Below, one piece after another: positions 34,571-46,765 of a stretch of 64,000 nt of DNA. This DNA comes from Inia geoffrensis (Eukaryota; Chordata; Mammalia; Artiodactyla; Iniidae): the NCBI GenBank assembly GCA_036417435.1, contig CM070899.1, positions 156,555,494 through 156,619,493 of the forward strand, in the 5' to 3' direction. Under the pieces are notes generated by a model. That model worked only from the letters and a program-made list of their open reading frames with translations, searched no databases and was not told where the DNA came from. A program made the translations under genes and the position numbers. Position 1 is the stretch's first letter, and each line of letters opens with the position of its first letter.

Positions 34571-34739
34571 CTGAGATGAGTGACACATGGCCCTCAAAAG
34601 TCTCACACTGTCCACTGGGAAAGACAGATGCCAAGAAGTCCTTATAATTCAGGGTGATCAGTGAGTGCAGAATGGCATGGGGACACCGAAGAGGCGAGGC
34701 CATCGAGGAGTCATGGGAGTGGTACTTTGTTTATTGTTA

Positions 34740-35324
34740 AATAAATTGCTTAATTTATTGTTTTAAATAAGTAATGCATTTACAACAGACAACAGTCCAA
34801 AATTTTACAATATTCTAAAGATAGCAACCAGTTACCTTGTCTGGAGACAGCTGACTCACCAGTTTCTTACGTGTCCCTCCAAAGACAGACTATGAAAATA
34901 AAAGTAAATCAGCAGAGTCTTTTATTTTTTTACACAACGACAAAATTCCATACATGTTGTCTTATAAATTAATTTTTTTCACCATCAACAAGATATTTGG
35001 GGGATCAAACATCTATCAAGCTGCCTTCTTTTTTTAAATTAAACTTTTTATTTTGAGATATATGTAATTGTCTTGTTCTACTTTATGGTTGCATAATATT
35101 CCATTGTACAGCTGACCATAATTTATTTAATGAGTCTCCATGAATGGATATGTAGGTAATTTCAAAATTTCTACTATTAAAACATTGATACAATGAGTAT
35201 TCTTGGTCAGATTATTTCAGACCTTTGAGAGTAAACATCTGTAGGATAAATCCTCAAAAGTAGAACTGATGAGTCAAAGGGTAGATGTAATTTAACTTAT
35301 CAATATTAAAAATTTACCCTCCAT
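34740..35324 (-). mobile_element. Ancient L1M fragment, host of the L1 at 35325
   Basis: Antisense L1 3' pattern: 'GCATAATATTCCATTGTACA', 'CATAATTTATTTAATGAGTC' and 'GATGAGTCAAAGGGTAGATG'. It probably continues past the younger L1 into 37738. Confidence 0.6.
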
Positions 35325-37720
35325 CTCAATAGATGCAGAAAAAGCTTTTGACAAAATTCAACACCCACTTATGATAAAAACCCTCCAGAAAGTAAGCATA
35401 GAGGGAACTTACCTCAACATAATGAAGGCTATATATGACAAACCCACAGACAACATCATTCTCAATGGTGAAAAACTGAAATCATTTCCTCCAAGATCAG
35501 GAACAAAACAAGGTTGTCCACTCTCACCACTATTATTCAACATAGTTTTGGAAGTTTTAGCCACAGCAATCAGGAAAGAAAAAGAAATACGAGGAATCTA
35601 AATCGGCAAAGAAGAAGTAAAGCTGTGACTGTTTGCAAATGACATGACACTATACATAGAGAATCCTAACAATGCTACCAGAAAACTACTAGAGCTAATC
35701 AATGAATTTGGTAAAGTAGCAGGGTACAAAATTAATGCACAGAAATCTCTTGCATTCCTATACACTAATGATGAAAAATCTGAAAGGGAAATTAAGGAAA
35801 CACTCCTATTTACCATTGCAACAAAAAGAATAAAATACCTAGGAGTAAACCTACCTAAGGAGACAAAATACCTGTATGCAGAAAACGATAAGACACTGAT
35901 GAAAGAAATTAAAGATGATACAAACAGATGGAGAGATATACCATGTTCTTGGGTTGGAAGAATCAACATTGTGAAAATGACTCTACTACCCAAAGCAATC
36001 TACAGATTCAATGCAATCCCTATCAAACTACCAAGGACATTTTTCACAGAACTAGAACAAAAAATTTCACCATTTGTATGGAAACACAAAAGACCCCTAA
36101 TAGCCAAAGCAATCTTGAGAAAGAAAAACGGAGCTGGAGGAATCAGGCTCCTTGACTTCAGACTATACTACAAAGCTACAATAATCAGAACAGTATGGTA
36201 CTGGCACAAAAACAGAAATATAGATCAATGGAACAGGATAGAAAGCCCAGAGATAAACCCACACACATATGGTCACCTTATATTTGATAAAGGAAACAAG
36301 AATATACAATGGAGAAAAGACAGCCTCTTCAATAAGTAGTGCTGGGAAAACTGGACAGCTACATGTAAAAGAATTAAATTGGAACACTCCCTAACACCAT
36401 ATACCAAAATAAACTCAAAATGGATTAAAGACCTAAATGTATGGCCAGACACTATAAAACTCTTAGAGGAAAACACAGGCAGAATACTCAATGACATATA
36501 TCACAGCAAGATCTTTTTTACCCACCTCCTAGAGAAATGGAAATAAAAACAAAAATAAACAAGTGTGACCTAATGAAACTTAAAAGCTTTTGCACAGCAA
36601 AGGAAACCATAAATAAGATGAAAAGACAACCCTCAGAATGGGAGAAAATATTTGCAAATGAAGCAACTGACAAAGGATTAATCTCCAAAATTTACAAGCA
36701 GCTCAATATCAAAAAAAATAAACAACCCAATCAAAAAATGGGCAGAAGACCTAAATAGACATTTCTCCAAAGAAGATATACAGATTGCCAACAAACACAT
36801 GAAAGAATGCTCAACATCATTAATCATTAGACAAATGCAAATCAAAACTACAATGAGGTATCACCTCACACCAGTCAGAATGGTCATCGTAAAAAAATCT
36901 ACAAACAGTAAATGCTGGAGTGGGTGTGGAGAAAAGGGAACCCTCTTGCACTCTTGGTGGGAATGTAAATTGATACAGCCACTATGGAGAACAGTATGGA
37001 GGTTCCTTAAGAAACTAAAAATAGAACTACCATACGACCCAGCAATCCCACTACTGGGCATATACCCTGAGATAACCATAATTCAAGAAGAGTCGTGTGC
37101 CACAATGTTCATTGCAGCTCTATTTACAATAGCCAGGACATGAAAGCAACCTAAGTGTCCATCGACAGATGAATGGATAAAGAAGATACGGCACATATAT
37201 ACAATGGAATATTACTCAGCCATAAAAAGAAAGGAATTGAGTTATTTGTTGTGAGGTGGATGGACCTAGAGACTGTCATACAGAGTGAATTAAGCCAGAA
37301 AGAGAAAAACAAATACCATATGCTAACATATATATATGGAATCTAAAAAAAAAACAGTTCTGAAGAACTTAGGGGCAGGACAGGAATAAAGACACAGATG
37401 TAGAGAATGGACTGGAGGGCATGGGGAGGGGGAAGGGTAAGCTGGGATGAAGTGAGAGAGTGGCATGGACATATATACACTACCAAATGTAAAACAGGTA
37501 GCTAGTGGGAAGCAGCCGCATAGCACAGGGAGATCAGCTCGGTGCATTGTGACCACCTAGAGGGGTGGGATGGGGGGGAGGTGGGAGGGACACGCAAGAG
37601 GGAGGAGATATGGGGATATTGTATATGTATAGCTGATTCACTTTGTTATAAAGCAGAAACTAACACACCACGGTAAAGCAATTATACTCCAATAAAGATG
37701 TTAAAACAAAATAGGAAAAA
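35325..37720 (+). mobile_element. 2.4-kb 5'-truncated L1, ORF2 dead
   Basis: It begins within the reverse-transcriptase domain and runs through the ORF2 C terminus and 3' UTR to 'CCAATAAAGATGTTAAAA'. The catalytic box reads FAND rather than FADD (35632-35643), and stops at 35598 (TAA), 35626 (TGA) and 36337 (TAG) break the frame, so it cannot be active. A 17-bp, slightly diverged target duplication (AAAATTTTACCCTCCAT type) is at 35308-35324 and 37721-37737. Confidence 0.95.
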
Positions 37721-37737
37721 AAAATTTTACCCTCCAT

Positions 37738-38150
37738 TTAGGTTATACCAATACACACTCCCCACAGAATAGAAAAACTTATCCGCATGATTTCAATTTT
37801 GGGGGCAATTTGACATTTTCTTCATGGCTTGAATAATGATCAGATTTTCTGAATTTTTGTTTGCTGAGCATAGACTTCAAAATATATCAGTTTATACCTT
37901 TTAAATGTGTTACTTAGATTTTCTTTAACTGCTCACTTTTTGCTGACTGAAGTAAGCTTTCTTAGTAATCATATGTTTTTGTCTGTTTCACCGTTCAGTT
38001 TCCATAGTTTTTGCTTTATGAATGTCCCTTCCACGTTATTTGGTGCAGAGATATTCCACCTTGTCTGAAATTAAGATGGTAATCTTTGCTCTTTTCGTTT
38101 GTTTGTCTCTATTTTCTCAGTATGCCTTTGTCCAGTGTTTAATTTTCAAC
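37738..38150. other. AT-rich, probably old L1-derived
   Basis: Reads like degraded antisense L1 sequence ('GAATGTCCCTTCCACGTTAT', 'GTCTGAAATTAAGATGGTAA'). No gene. Confidence 0.4.
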
Positions 38151-38151
38151 T

Positions 38152-38409
38152 TTTGAAGTCACCTTGTTTTAAGAGAGTTTTCAAATGTCACTTCACCCCA
38201 AGTAAGAAAATAAGCATATAATGAAAGAAACTCTAATACTAGGAAGCATGACATAAAATATGACAACAGATTCAAAACTAAAACATAGGTCATATTAATC
38301 TTTGTGAGTATTTTAAACTTACTTATTAAAGGTTGGATTACTATGCAAAATTCAACCATCAACTCTCCCAGGAGACACTTGGAAACTGCTAAAACAAGGT
38401 GACTTCAAA
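38152..38409. repeat. 258-bp unit bounded by a perfect 19-bp inverted repeat
   Basis: TTTGAAGTCACCTTGTTTT at 38152-38170 is exactly the reverse complement of 38391-38409. Nothing inside codes or matches a family I know. It may be a MITE-like element, though no target duplication is evident, or one DNA arm captured twice. Confidence 0.8.
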
Positions 38410-38474
38410 GCCATACTGCATCAGAGCGTGATTAGGAAGATCAAATGAGAAAATTAAATTATTGAAACCATATA

Positions 38475-38950
38475 CAGTAAGTCCCCTACATACGTACCTT
38501 CAAGTTGCAAACTTTCAAAGATGAGAACATGTGTTCCCATGTCCAACCGCATAAATTAGTTCATGTGTCTGGCGTACACTGTCACGTACGTGCATCCTCT
38601 ACAAGTGGTTGTGCTTTTTAGTACTTTACTCTACAGTAATGTATAGAGTACGGTAGTACAGTATCTTTATTTCAAGCCCAGGATGTCCAGAAGCAAGCAA
38701 AAGACCAGTGGTGATGTATTGATAGCTGGTACTACTGTACTTTTCAAGGTACTGTACCATGATTAAAATGTTTGTTTTTTGTGTCTGTTTGTTTTTTATG
38801 TATTATTTGTGTGAAAAGCATTATAAACCTATTACAGCACAGTACATACTATATAACTGTGTAGTTGGGTACCTAGGCTAACTTTGTTGGACCTACAAAT
38901 TGGACTTACGAACGAATTGGACTTACCTAGGCTAACAAATTGGACTTAAG
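38475..38950 (+). mobile_element. Tigger/pogo-type DNA transposon, internally deleted (copy 1)
   Basis: It starts CAGTAAGTCCCCTACATAC after a TA at 38473. A transposase-type start at 38683 (MSRSKQKTSGDV) runs only some 17 codons before the sequence jumps to the element's 3' noncoding part ('ACTTTTCAAGGTACTGTACC'). The right terminal repeat is lost next to the SINE at 38963. Confidence 0.8.
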
Positions 38951-38962
38951 AATGCACTCTCT

Positions 38963-39272
38963 GGGCCTTCCCTGATGGCACAGTGGTTAAGAATCTACCT
39001 GCCAATGCAGCAACACGGGTTCGAGCCCTGGTCCGGGAACATCTCACATGCCACAGAGCAACTAAGCCTGAGAACCACAACTGCTGAGCCTACAATCTAG
39101 AGCCCGCGAGCCACAGCTACTGAGCCCACATGCCACAACTACTGCTCTGCAACAAGAGAGGCCCACGCACCGCAACGAAGAGTAGCCCCTGCTCGCCGCA
39201 GCTAGAGAAAGCCCAGGCGCAGCAATGAAGACCCAACTCGGCCAAAAATAAATAAATAAATATTTTTAAAAA
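38963..39272 (+). mobile_element. CHR-type SINE (long form)
   Basis: 'GGCCTTCCCTGATGGCACAG' to 'GGCCAAAAATAAATAAATAA'. Some internal units are missing compared with 10649-10960. No target duplication was resolved. Confidence 0.9.
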
Positions 39273-40128
39273 GAGTTCCTGATTAGCTTGTGTAATATTT
39301 AAGATATTTGTTTTACGGTCTCATCTAGTAGCATTTATTTACCAAGAAGAAATATTTTCTATAACAGCTGACATTTCTTTAGGAACTCCTTTTAGTTTAC
39401 CTGCTAATATAACCAGATTTGAAAATATCTGTCATGAAAAATGAATAAAACACATTTTAGTTGGGTTAGAGACTCCCTCTTTATTTAAACTTGTTGAGCA
39501 AAAAACTTAACTGAATATTTTTACCAAAACTCCTTTCCAGTGACAGAACTGACCTATGCTAGTGAAATGACCTCCCCCCATCAAAACTTTCTGTTTTGAA
39601 AGTGCTTTCTTGTCAGCTCCCTGCTTTGATCCACACAGCAAATGGGGTAGCCCAGGTTGTTTGGAGACCACTCTGACCTGAATTTCATCTCTTCTCTCTT
39701 TGTTTTCAGTTACTACGGTGCCAAGAAGCAATTATGTGCCTGCAGGATAGATGGCTGGGGTAAGGGTGTAGGTAGTCCATTGGAAAGCAACTCGAACGTT
39801 CTGTTTAGTTCCATTTCATGCTTACGTGTTCAAAAAGACTTCTTTAAAAACTTTCATTATCTTGCTGTCCTTATGAAAGTGATACTTGGACTTCTGCCTG
39901 AATGACAAAATAAGCTTATGTGGAAAGACCCACCTCTTGCTCCGAAAACATACAAATGTTGCATAAAACATAACAAGAAAATAATTTTGAAATATAAAGC
40001 CAAGTTCACAAATCAAGAAAGAAAAGCAATACCAGGTGCAGGAAATGAAAAAGACTATAAGAGTTGGAGTGATGTGCTGGAATAAAGCAAATTGTCTGTC
40101 AAAGATTCTGGCTTGAATATATGCCTTA
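39273..40128. other. Unique upstream sequence
   Basis: No gene or repeat recognised. Confidence 0.35.
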
Positions 40129-40330
40129 GAACAGGGGATGGCAAACTACGACCCAGAGGCCAAATTCAGCTCACAGCCTATTTCTGTACAGTTTGGGAGG
40201 TAAGAATTTTTTCATGTTTAAATGGTTACAATTTAAATGGTTATATTATAAGTACCATTGATTTTGCTTCTTGGTCCAAAAAGCCTAAAATATTTACTAT
40301 TTAGCCCCTTGTAGAAAAAGTCTGCCGACC
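40129..40330 (+). mobile_element. hAT-Charlie-type DNA transposon remnant
   Basis: Ends 'CAGGGGATGGCAAACTACGA' and 'AGAAAAAGTCTGCCGACCC' form the typical inverted termini. The interior is shortened and contains 'AAGCCTAAAATATTTACTAT'. Confidence 0.8.
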
Positions 40331-41380
40331 CAGCCTTATAATACCAATGCCCTCATGGGCACAGTCTGAGTCAAGGGCTCCAGCCCAGCAGGAGTCTGTA
40401 TGGGAGCTCTCTGCGTAGAGAGGGGAAGTCCCCAGAGGGGCTTCTCCACCTGTGAACAGAGGTAGAAAGACTGCCCACAAGTTAGAGGTGTGTGTAATGA
40501 CAGGCCCTACCTGCGTCATGGAAGAAGGAGACTCACCCTTGAGAGTCGAGGAATCTAAGCCTGCCTGGACTGTGCATATGAGGATGAATTTCTACGCTCA
40601 TCTCCAGGATGGGCGTAGAAATTCAGATCAGACTGAGTGGGAGAGGGGTGGAAGGCTGTACACATGGAGCATCCTTCCAGGCGTCTCAAGTCTCTGATTC
40701 CATTTCTCTGGTGAACATTCCCTGTGTCTTCCTAGGGAGAGACCTGGCTGCCTGTGTCCTGTGCAGAGGAGTGGACAGAGGGTGTGGAGGGTCATCTGGT
40801 CTCCAGTCTGAGTCTCCCCCATCTCCCTCTTTTCAGCCCTCTACCTCTTCTCTTGTGCCTCCGAGTGCCAGCCTCTCCAGGTTTTGCTGGGTAAACTGGC
40901 TCTCACCTCGGTACTTGCCTCAAGAGAGCAGTTTCTTCCCTGGGTTAGATCACTTACCACTCCCCTATTTCCTTTCTTTTTCAAAAAAAAAAGTGATTTT
41001 TCAGCTGATTTCCCCTCTCATACTCACACTGTTCTTTGGAATCTGTGCCTTTTTTTATTCCCTTACCATCATTTTAGTGGATTTCATAAGAGAGAGGGCG
41101 ATAACCTCATATGGTCAATAAACCATCTTTGTCTGAGTTCATTGCGAACTGAAAGCCTTCAGATTGTTTTAGAGATTTTCTGAAATGGCTCTATGGTGTA
41201 AATATATTGTCTAGACTTTAAACATCGAATATATGGTTGTTTCCTTTTCCACTATAACATATTTAGGATTTTCAGTTTAATTAAAGCTATATTTTTAAGC
41301 TATCTTTCAAAAATTATTTTTAACTGCACAAGTAATGTATGAATATATTCTCCATTCATAATTGATTCTTTTTTTTTTTC
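40331..41380. other. Unique upstream sequence
   Basis: No recognisable feature. One internal A10 run near 40983. Confidence 0.35.
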
Positions 41381-41389
41381 CTACTAGTC

Positions 41390-42150
41390 TCTTCTTTATT
41401 CCTGCTGGAATATATCCTGTAGCTATTCTTTCAGGAGCATCTGTGGGTGGCAAGTTTACCTGAGTCCTTAGAAAAGTGCCTATATTTCACTCTCCCTGTA
41501 GAATGATAATCTACTGGATATACCATTCTAGAACCAAAAGGCTTTCTCCCCTCCCTCAGCACCTTAAAATTTTTCCTTCATTGTCTTTCATCCAATGTTG
41601 CTCAGGTAAATTTGATTCTCATTCATGCATAAATATTCTCTTTATTTCCTGGAAGTTTTTAGGATTTTCCTCATTTATCCTTGAAGTTTTGAAATTTCAC
41701 TACAATTTGTCCAGGTGTTGTCTGTGGGTTTGTTTTCTAATTCATCCAACTCAACAAACAGTAGACGTTTTCTTTCTTTTTTTTTTTTTTTTGCGGTACG
41801 CGGGCCTCTCACTTTTGTGGCCTCTCCCGTAGCGGAGCACAGGCTCCGGACGCAAAGGCTCAGCGGCCATGGCTCACGGGCCCAGCCGCTCCGCGGCATG
41901 TGGGATCTTCCCGGACCGGGACACGAACCCACGTCTCTTGCATCGGCAGGCGGACTCCCAACCACTGAGCCACCAGGGAAGCCCTGCAATTTCATTTTGA
42001 AGTAACAAACTATGGATTTGGTTTTGTTTCATTTTTCCTAAATTGTTTTTATACTTCTTGATTGCTGATTTTTGATATCCTTTATCAATTCTATGTATTT
42101 GTTAGCTATTTTTTTCCTTGAAAATTTGCCTCTCCCCCACTCTCTCGACT
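41390..42150 (-). mobile_element. Ancient L1 fragment split by a SINE
   Basis: Antisense L1-like phrases: 'ATGATAATCTACTGGATATA', 'CCCTCAGCACCTTAAAATTT' and 'TTTATCAATTCTATGTATTT'. Confidence 0.5.
41777..41985 (-). mobile_element. CHR SINE (short form)
   Basis: Poly-T, GCGGTACGCGGGCC, ending 'CACCAGGGAAGCCC'. No clear target duplication. Confidence 0.93.
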
Positions 42151-42437
42151 TTTTTTTTTTTTTAACATCTTTATTGGGGTATAATTGCTTTACAATGGTG
42201 TGTTAGTTTCTGCTTTATAACAAAGTGAATTAGCTATCATATACATATATCCCCATATCTCCTCCCTCTTGCGTCTCCCTCCCACACTCCCTATCCCACC
42301 CCTCTAGGTGGTCACAAAGCACCGAGCCGATATCCCTGTGCCATGAGGCTGCTTCCCACTAGCTATCTACCTTACGTTTGGTAGTGTATATATGTCCATG
42401 CCTCTCTCTGACCCTGCCACAGCTCACCCTTCCCCCT
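42150..42437 (-). mobile_element. L1 3' end
   Basis: Poly-T then 'AACATCTTTATTGGGGTATA', 'CCTCTTGCGTCTCCCTCCC' and 'GGTAGTGTATATATGTCCAT'. Confidence 0.9.
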
Positions 42438-42648
42438 GGTTTTGTTTTTTGGAGTATAATTGCTTACAATGTTGTGTTGGTTTCTACTCTACAGAAAAGT
42501 GAATCAGCTATACATATACATATATCCCCTTGTTTTTAGATTTTCTTCCCGTTTAGGTCACCACTGAGCACTGAGTAGAGTTCCCTGTGCTACACAGTAG
42601 GTTCTCATTAGTTATCTATTTTCTACATAGTAGTGTATATAGGTCCTG
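42438..42648 (-). mobile_element. Second L1 3' end, different subfamily
   Basis: Abuts the previous one. 'GGAGTATAATTGCTTACAAT' and 'GTAGGTTCTCATTAGTTATC' match the same 3' type as 59747-60083. Confidence 0.85.
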
Positions 42649-42884
42649 ACCATTTTTGATCTTTCAGAGACCTTTCACAGATTCAAGGCTGAGAGCAACC
42701 AGTGTTGTTTACAAGGGTGACTACACTTTAAAAAAAAAAAGGCTTTTCTGTCATTTCTATGGAGTTTGTTGATGGGCAGGGTGGACGCAGGGTCAGGGCA
42801 GAGGACTGCCCAAGTCAAAGGCATTAAAACCAGTCTTCACAGAGGTGTTTTTAAAAGCCAGTTTAAACCTAAATATCTTATTTA

Positions 42885-43030
42885 AATAACATCTGTTTAG
42901 GACCCTTAATAGCTTTTCTGTGTGACTTGGGGCAAATCATTCTACCTCCTTGATTGCATTTTTTCACCTGCAAAATGAAAGACGTAGACAAGATGATTTT
43001 AAGCTTCTTTCTCTCTGAAATCCTATATTT
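42885..43030 (+). mobile_element. MIR remnant
   Basis: 'TTTTCTGTGTGACTTGGGGC' and 'TTTTTTCACCTGCAAAATGA' match the MIR core. Confidence 0.7.
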
Positions 43031-45478
43031 ATATTTTAAATGCAGCTGCGTGTAACCAATGCAGTCAGCCTTCCTACCTCCAGATTCCCATAAACAATTC
43101 ATAGCTTTCCTATCTTTTATTGCTAAGAAAAATCACATGATCCATTCTACCCTTCCTAGTCCCTGCGTCTGCACTTGGCATTACATTAAAACTCATTAAC
43201 TTGGATGACACTAATTTAAATATATGATAATTCAGTGACTGGACCAAGGTTTATCTTTGTTTAGTAAAGCAAGACTTCATCGCAAGTGCAGATAAACAGT
43301 ATCAATAGCACTGCCAAACCAGTGTTCAATAGCCTTAAGAAGTAACTATTTTTCAAGTCCCTGTAAGCATTTGCAACATATGCATTTATATCTACCCAGA
43401 ACCAGCTTTTAACCCAGAGCATCAAACCAAATCGCCTGATGGTCAGGACTCTTGTCTGCTCTAAGCCTGGCTTCTTTCCCACTGGCACTGCTGTGTGCTT
43501 GCTCCATACTTTTGAAAATGGAAAAAATTCCCTGCCTCGTAAAAGAAGGAGTAACCCATGTTGCAGTGGAAATGAGATAGTCAAACAGAGACACTCTGGT
43601 CCTGCAGCAACATATAGAGAATTTCTAACTGCAGCTGCTGCAGCCTAATGGAACGGGTACAACAGACTGAAGAGGGAATCTCTAATTAATGAGGGAGAAA
43701 CCCTTCCAGGCGGCATTTACCATCACAGTCAGAACCTGGCCAGTCATTTCAGCAGAAAGCCTTGCAACTTTGGAGAATCCTGTCTTCAGGATCTAAATAT
43801 TTTACAAGTGCCATAGGTGATGTCTAAGCCCACTCCTAGTTGAGAAATATTACACTGATAAGAAGGTATTATTAACTGGTAGTTAATAAGACTCACCCTG
43901 CAGTGATGCCTGGAACTTATCTGGAATTTAATAGACAGGTACTTAAGTTAATAGTTTGCTAAACTGTGTGATTTATATTCTTACTATTGTTAATGAGATA
44001 TAGCTGAACTGTGTGAACTCAAACAATATTTGCAACCCAAATCCTTATGTCTGGAGCGGACAGAAAAGTTAAAAGCAGCCCCTTGCCAGGAATTGAACTT
44101 GGACGGAGAGTTTGTCCCTTTTGGAGGTGTCAGCCCTCTCTGCAGGAAGACAAGGCCAGGTGAGCTGATACAAGTTTGCTTGTGCTGTAAATACGGTGCG
44201 TGGCAGCTGTTCACCTAAAGGGAAACTTTACAGTTTCCTGGGAAGAGGGAGATTTTCCAAATTCCCTAGAGGAAAGAATTCATTGTCAGCTAGCATCACA
44301 AGCTACGCTGGGTCCAGATGGGGTAGTCACGGTAAGGATGCCGAGTGGAGGGGGATCACATTGGGCATTTGGCTTCTTTTACTGTATAAATCTGAAGGGG
44401 AGGACATCCTTAGAGACTGGGCAAACTTGTGAGCTGAGACGGTAGACCCACAATGTCCCTATTAGCCAGCCACCGTGTCCCCAGTCTGTTCCACTGTTAT
44501 GAATTTATAGCAGTCAGGAGTATGTTGTTAGATTTATTCTCACTTGTCCCATTTTCTATTCTAACTCCCTTCAATGTCTCAAGTTATTTCCATAATAGTT
44601 CTCCCCACCACCACCACCTTCAAATTCGCCTTAGAGATCAAACTTTGCAAGATGCTTGGAGATTTCTTTACTGTTCCATGAATCTGAAAGTAAACGACCC
44701 CATCAGAGAACACTGCTATCATCAGGGAAGTGATTCTCTCCTGGTAAGATAAGACTTAGAGCCCCTGGAAAGAGATCACAGAGCTGGTAAGCTGGGAATT
44801 TCTGATAATGGGCAGCTGATGCTGGCTGGGATTTGGGGCCAAGAAGTCTGTTCTATCACAAATCAGACCCTCCTCCCCAGAAGTGTCAGGCAAGAAACTT
44901 GCCAGATGCTTGAAATTTCAATACCAGCTGCCCAATTAACAGGCCAAACTGAGAATTTTAAGTCTGATTTATAAAAAGCCAGAGTAGGAAGCCAAGAGTG
45001 ACATTTCCCCAAAGCTGTCCACCACGATATCTGCCACCGCTTTGTCTAGGATAGAAAAAAGTTTCCAGTGTTAAGAGAAGGGTTCTGAGAAGTGTGGTAC
45101 GCTCTCTAAGATGGCATGTTCTTCAGTCGCTAAACTCAAATTAATGTGGTATCTGAAAAAGAAAAAAGTTTATGGTGTGCTATGTTTAAAAACTACGAAA
45201 GGAATTATACACGTTACCATGGTAACAAAGAAAATACCTTTGCATGAGGACAAGGATTGGGACATATGGAGTAGGAAGGAAGATAAGAGTTGCTAGTTTC
45301 TGCTATAAAGTTTTCATTAAAAGTATTACCTTACTCCAAATAAAAAGAAAAAATTTCCTGTCATACCATGGTACCTTTGCTTATTAAATCCCCTGAGCTG
45401 TTTCCTGAGCTCTATGTTCTCAGCATAAGGCCTGTAATTAAAATTTGTTTTGTGTTTCTTGACCTTGCTGGGAGCACT
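43031..45478. other. Repeat-poor unique interval
   Basis: About 2.4 kb with no SINE, L1 or obvious old repeat, and no convincing exon. It is one of the longest such stretches in the intergenic part and a candidate regulatory region by position only. Confidence 0.4.
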
Positions 45479-45479
45479 G

Positions 45480-45677
45480 CTTTTTTTTTTTTTTTCCCTT
45501 TTTGCGTTACGCGGGCCTCTCTCTGTGTGGCCTCTCCCGTTGCAGAGCACAGGCTCCGGACGCGCAGGCTCAGCGGCCATGGCTCACAGGCCCAGCCGCT
45601 CCACAGCATGTGGGATCTTCCCAGACCGGGGCACGAACCCATGTCCCCTGCATCGGCAGGCGGACTCTCAACCACTG
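45480..45677 (-). mobile_element. CHR SINE (short form), head truncated
   Basis: Poly-T, TTGCGTTACGCGGGCC, to 'TCTCAACCACTG'. The expected final GCGCCACCAGGGAAGCC is replaced by CTAGAACAGGAAC, so the tRNA-like head is lost. Confidence 0.9.
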
Positions 45678-45897
45678 CTAGAACAGGAACTACATAAAGT
45701 CCATTCCTGAGTCCTCCCACTGTCCATCAATGATCTGTGCTCAATGAACATGCCTTTGCACAACTGAACTGGGACAAAGCAAGGGTTCCTTACCTGAATG
45801 GCAGTTTCCCATCTTCAAACCTCATCCTCCATCTATTTTGAGAAGACTACTCCAATCAAGAAGTTCATTGAAAGAATGAATCAAAACTTCCTGGTTG

Positions 45898-46243
45898 GGA
45901 CTTCCCTGGTGGCACAGTTGTTAAGAATTTGCCTGCTGATGCAGGGGACACAGGTTCGTTCCCTGGTCCAGGAAGATCCAACATGCCACAGAGCAACTAA
46001 GCCTATGCGCCACAGCTACAGAGCCAGCACCTTGGAGCCTGCAAGCCACAACTACTGAGCCCGTGTGCTGCAACTACTGAAGCCCACGTGCCTAGAGCCC
46101 ATGCTCTGCAACAAGAGAAGCCACCGCAATGAGAAGCCCGAGCACCACAACGAAGAGTAGGCTCCGCTCGCCGCAACTAGAGAAAGCCCGGGCAGCAACG
46201 AAGACCTAATGCAGCCTAAATAAATAAATAAATAAACAAACAA
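45898..46243 (+). mobile_element. CHR-type SINE (long form)
   Basis: 'GGACTTCCCTGGTGGCACAG' to (AAAT)n. The target duplication AAAACTTCCT(G/A)GTTG is at 45883-45897 and 46244-46258. Confidence 0.95.
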
Positions 46244-46639
46244 AAAACTTCCTAGTTGTTTCCACGGAAGAGCAGCTCCTCCACTGGGTTCCGCAGAGCA
46301 TCTGGCATGTGTCATACTCCTTGATGGGTCAATAATGGGATGAATCACAGAGCTCTAAGTGTAGCTGCCAATGTTGGAAAGTGATTGTCAGTGCATTTGG
46401 GGAGCAGTCTACAACTACAGCCCTTCTCTGAATCTGACAATTGTTAAAAAAGACAAAAGGATTCAAATGACCAAATTCAGAGCCATGAATGGGCCTGGAT
46501 AAAGCCCTCAACTTGCATGCTGTATTTCTGTTGGTTACCCAGTCTCTGTGGGGAATAATTTACTTTGAATGGTGACCCGAATGATCTTTCCCTACCCAGG
46601 AAGGTCACACCTTCACCATTCAGAAGCTGCCAGCTCTTG

Positions 46640-46765
46640 GGAATGATCAAGTGTATTGAACAAGTTCTAGTTCTTGCTTTGTCCCTGTTGGCTGTGTGAC
46701 CCTAGGTGAGTTACCCAACCTCTCTGAAACTGTTTCTTCCTGCATACATTAAGTGATTAAATGCA
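46640..46765 (+). mobile_element. MIR remnant
   Basis: 'GTTGGCTGTGTGACCCTAGG' and 'CCAACCTCTCTGAAACTG'. Confidence 0.75.

Noticed and set aside
35371..37143. Reverse-transcriptase-like frames as a possible functional gene
   Set aside because: Truncated L1 with in-frame stops and FAND in place of FADD; inactive.
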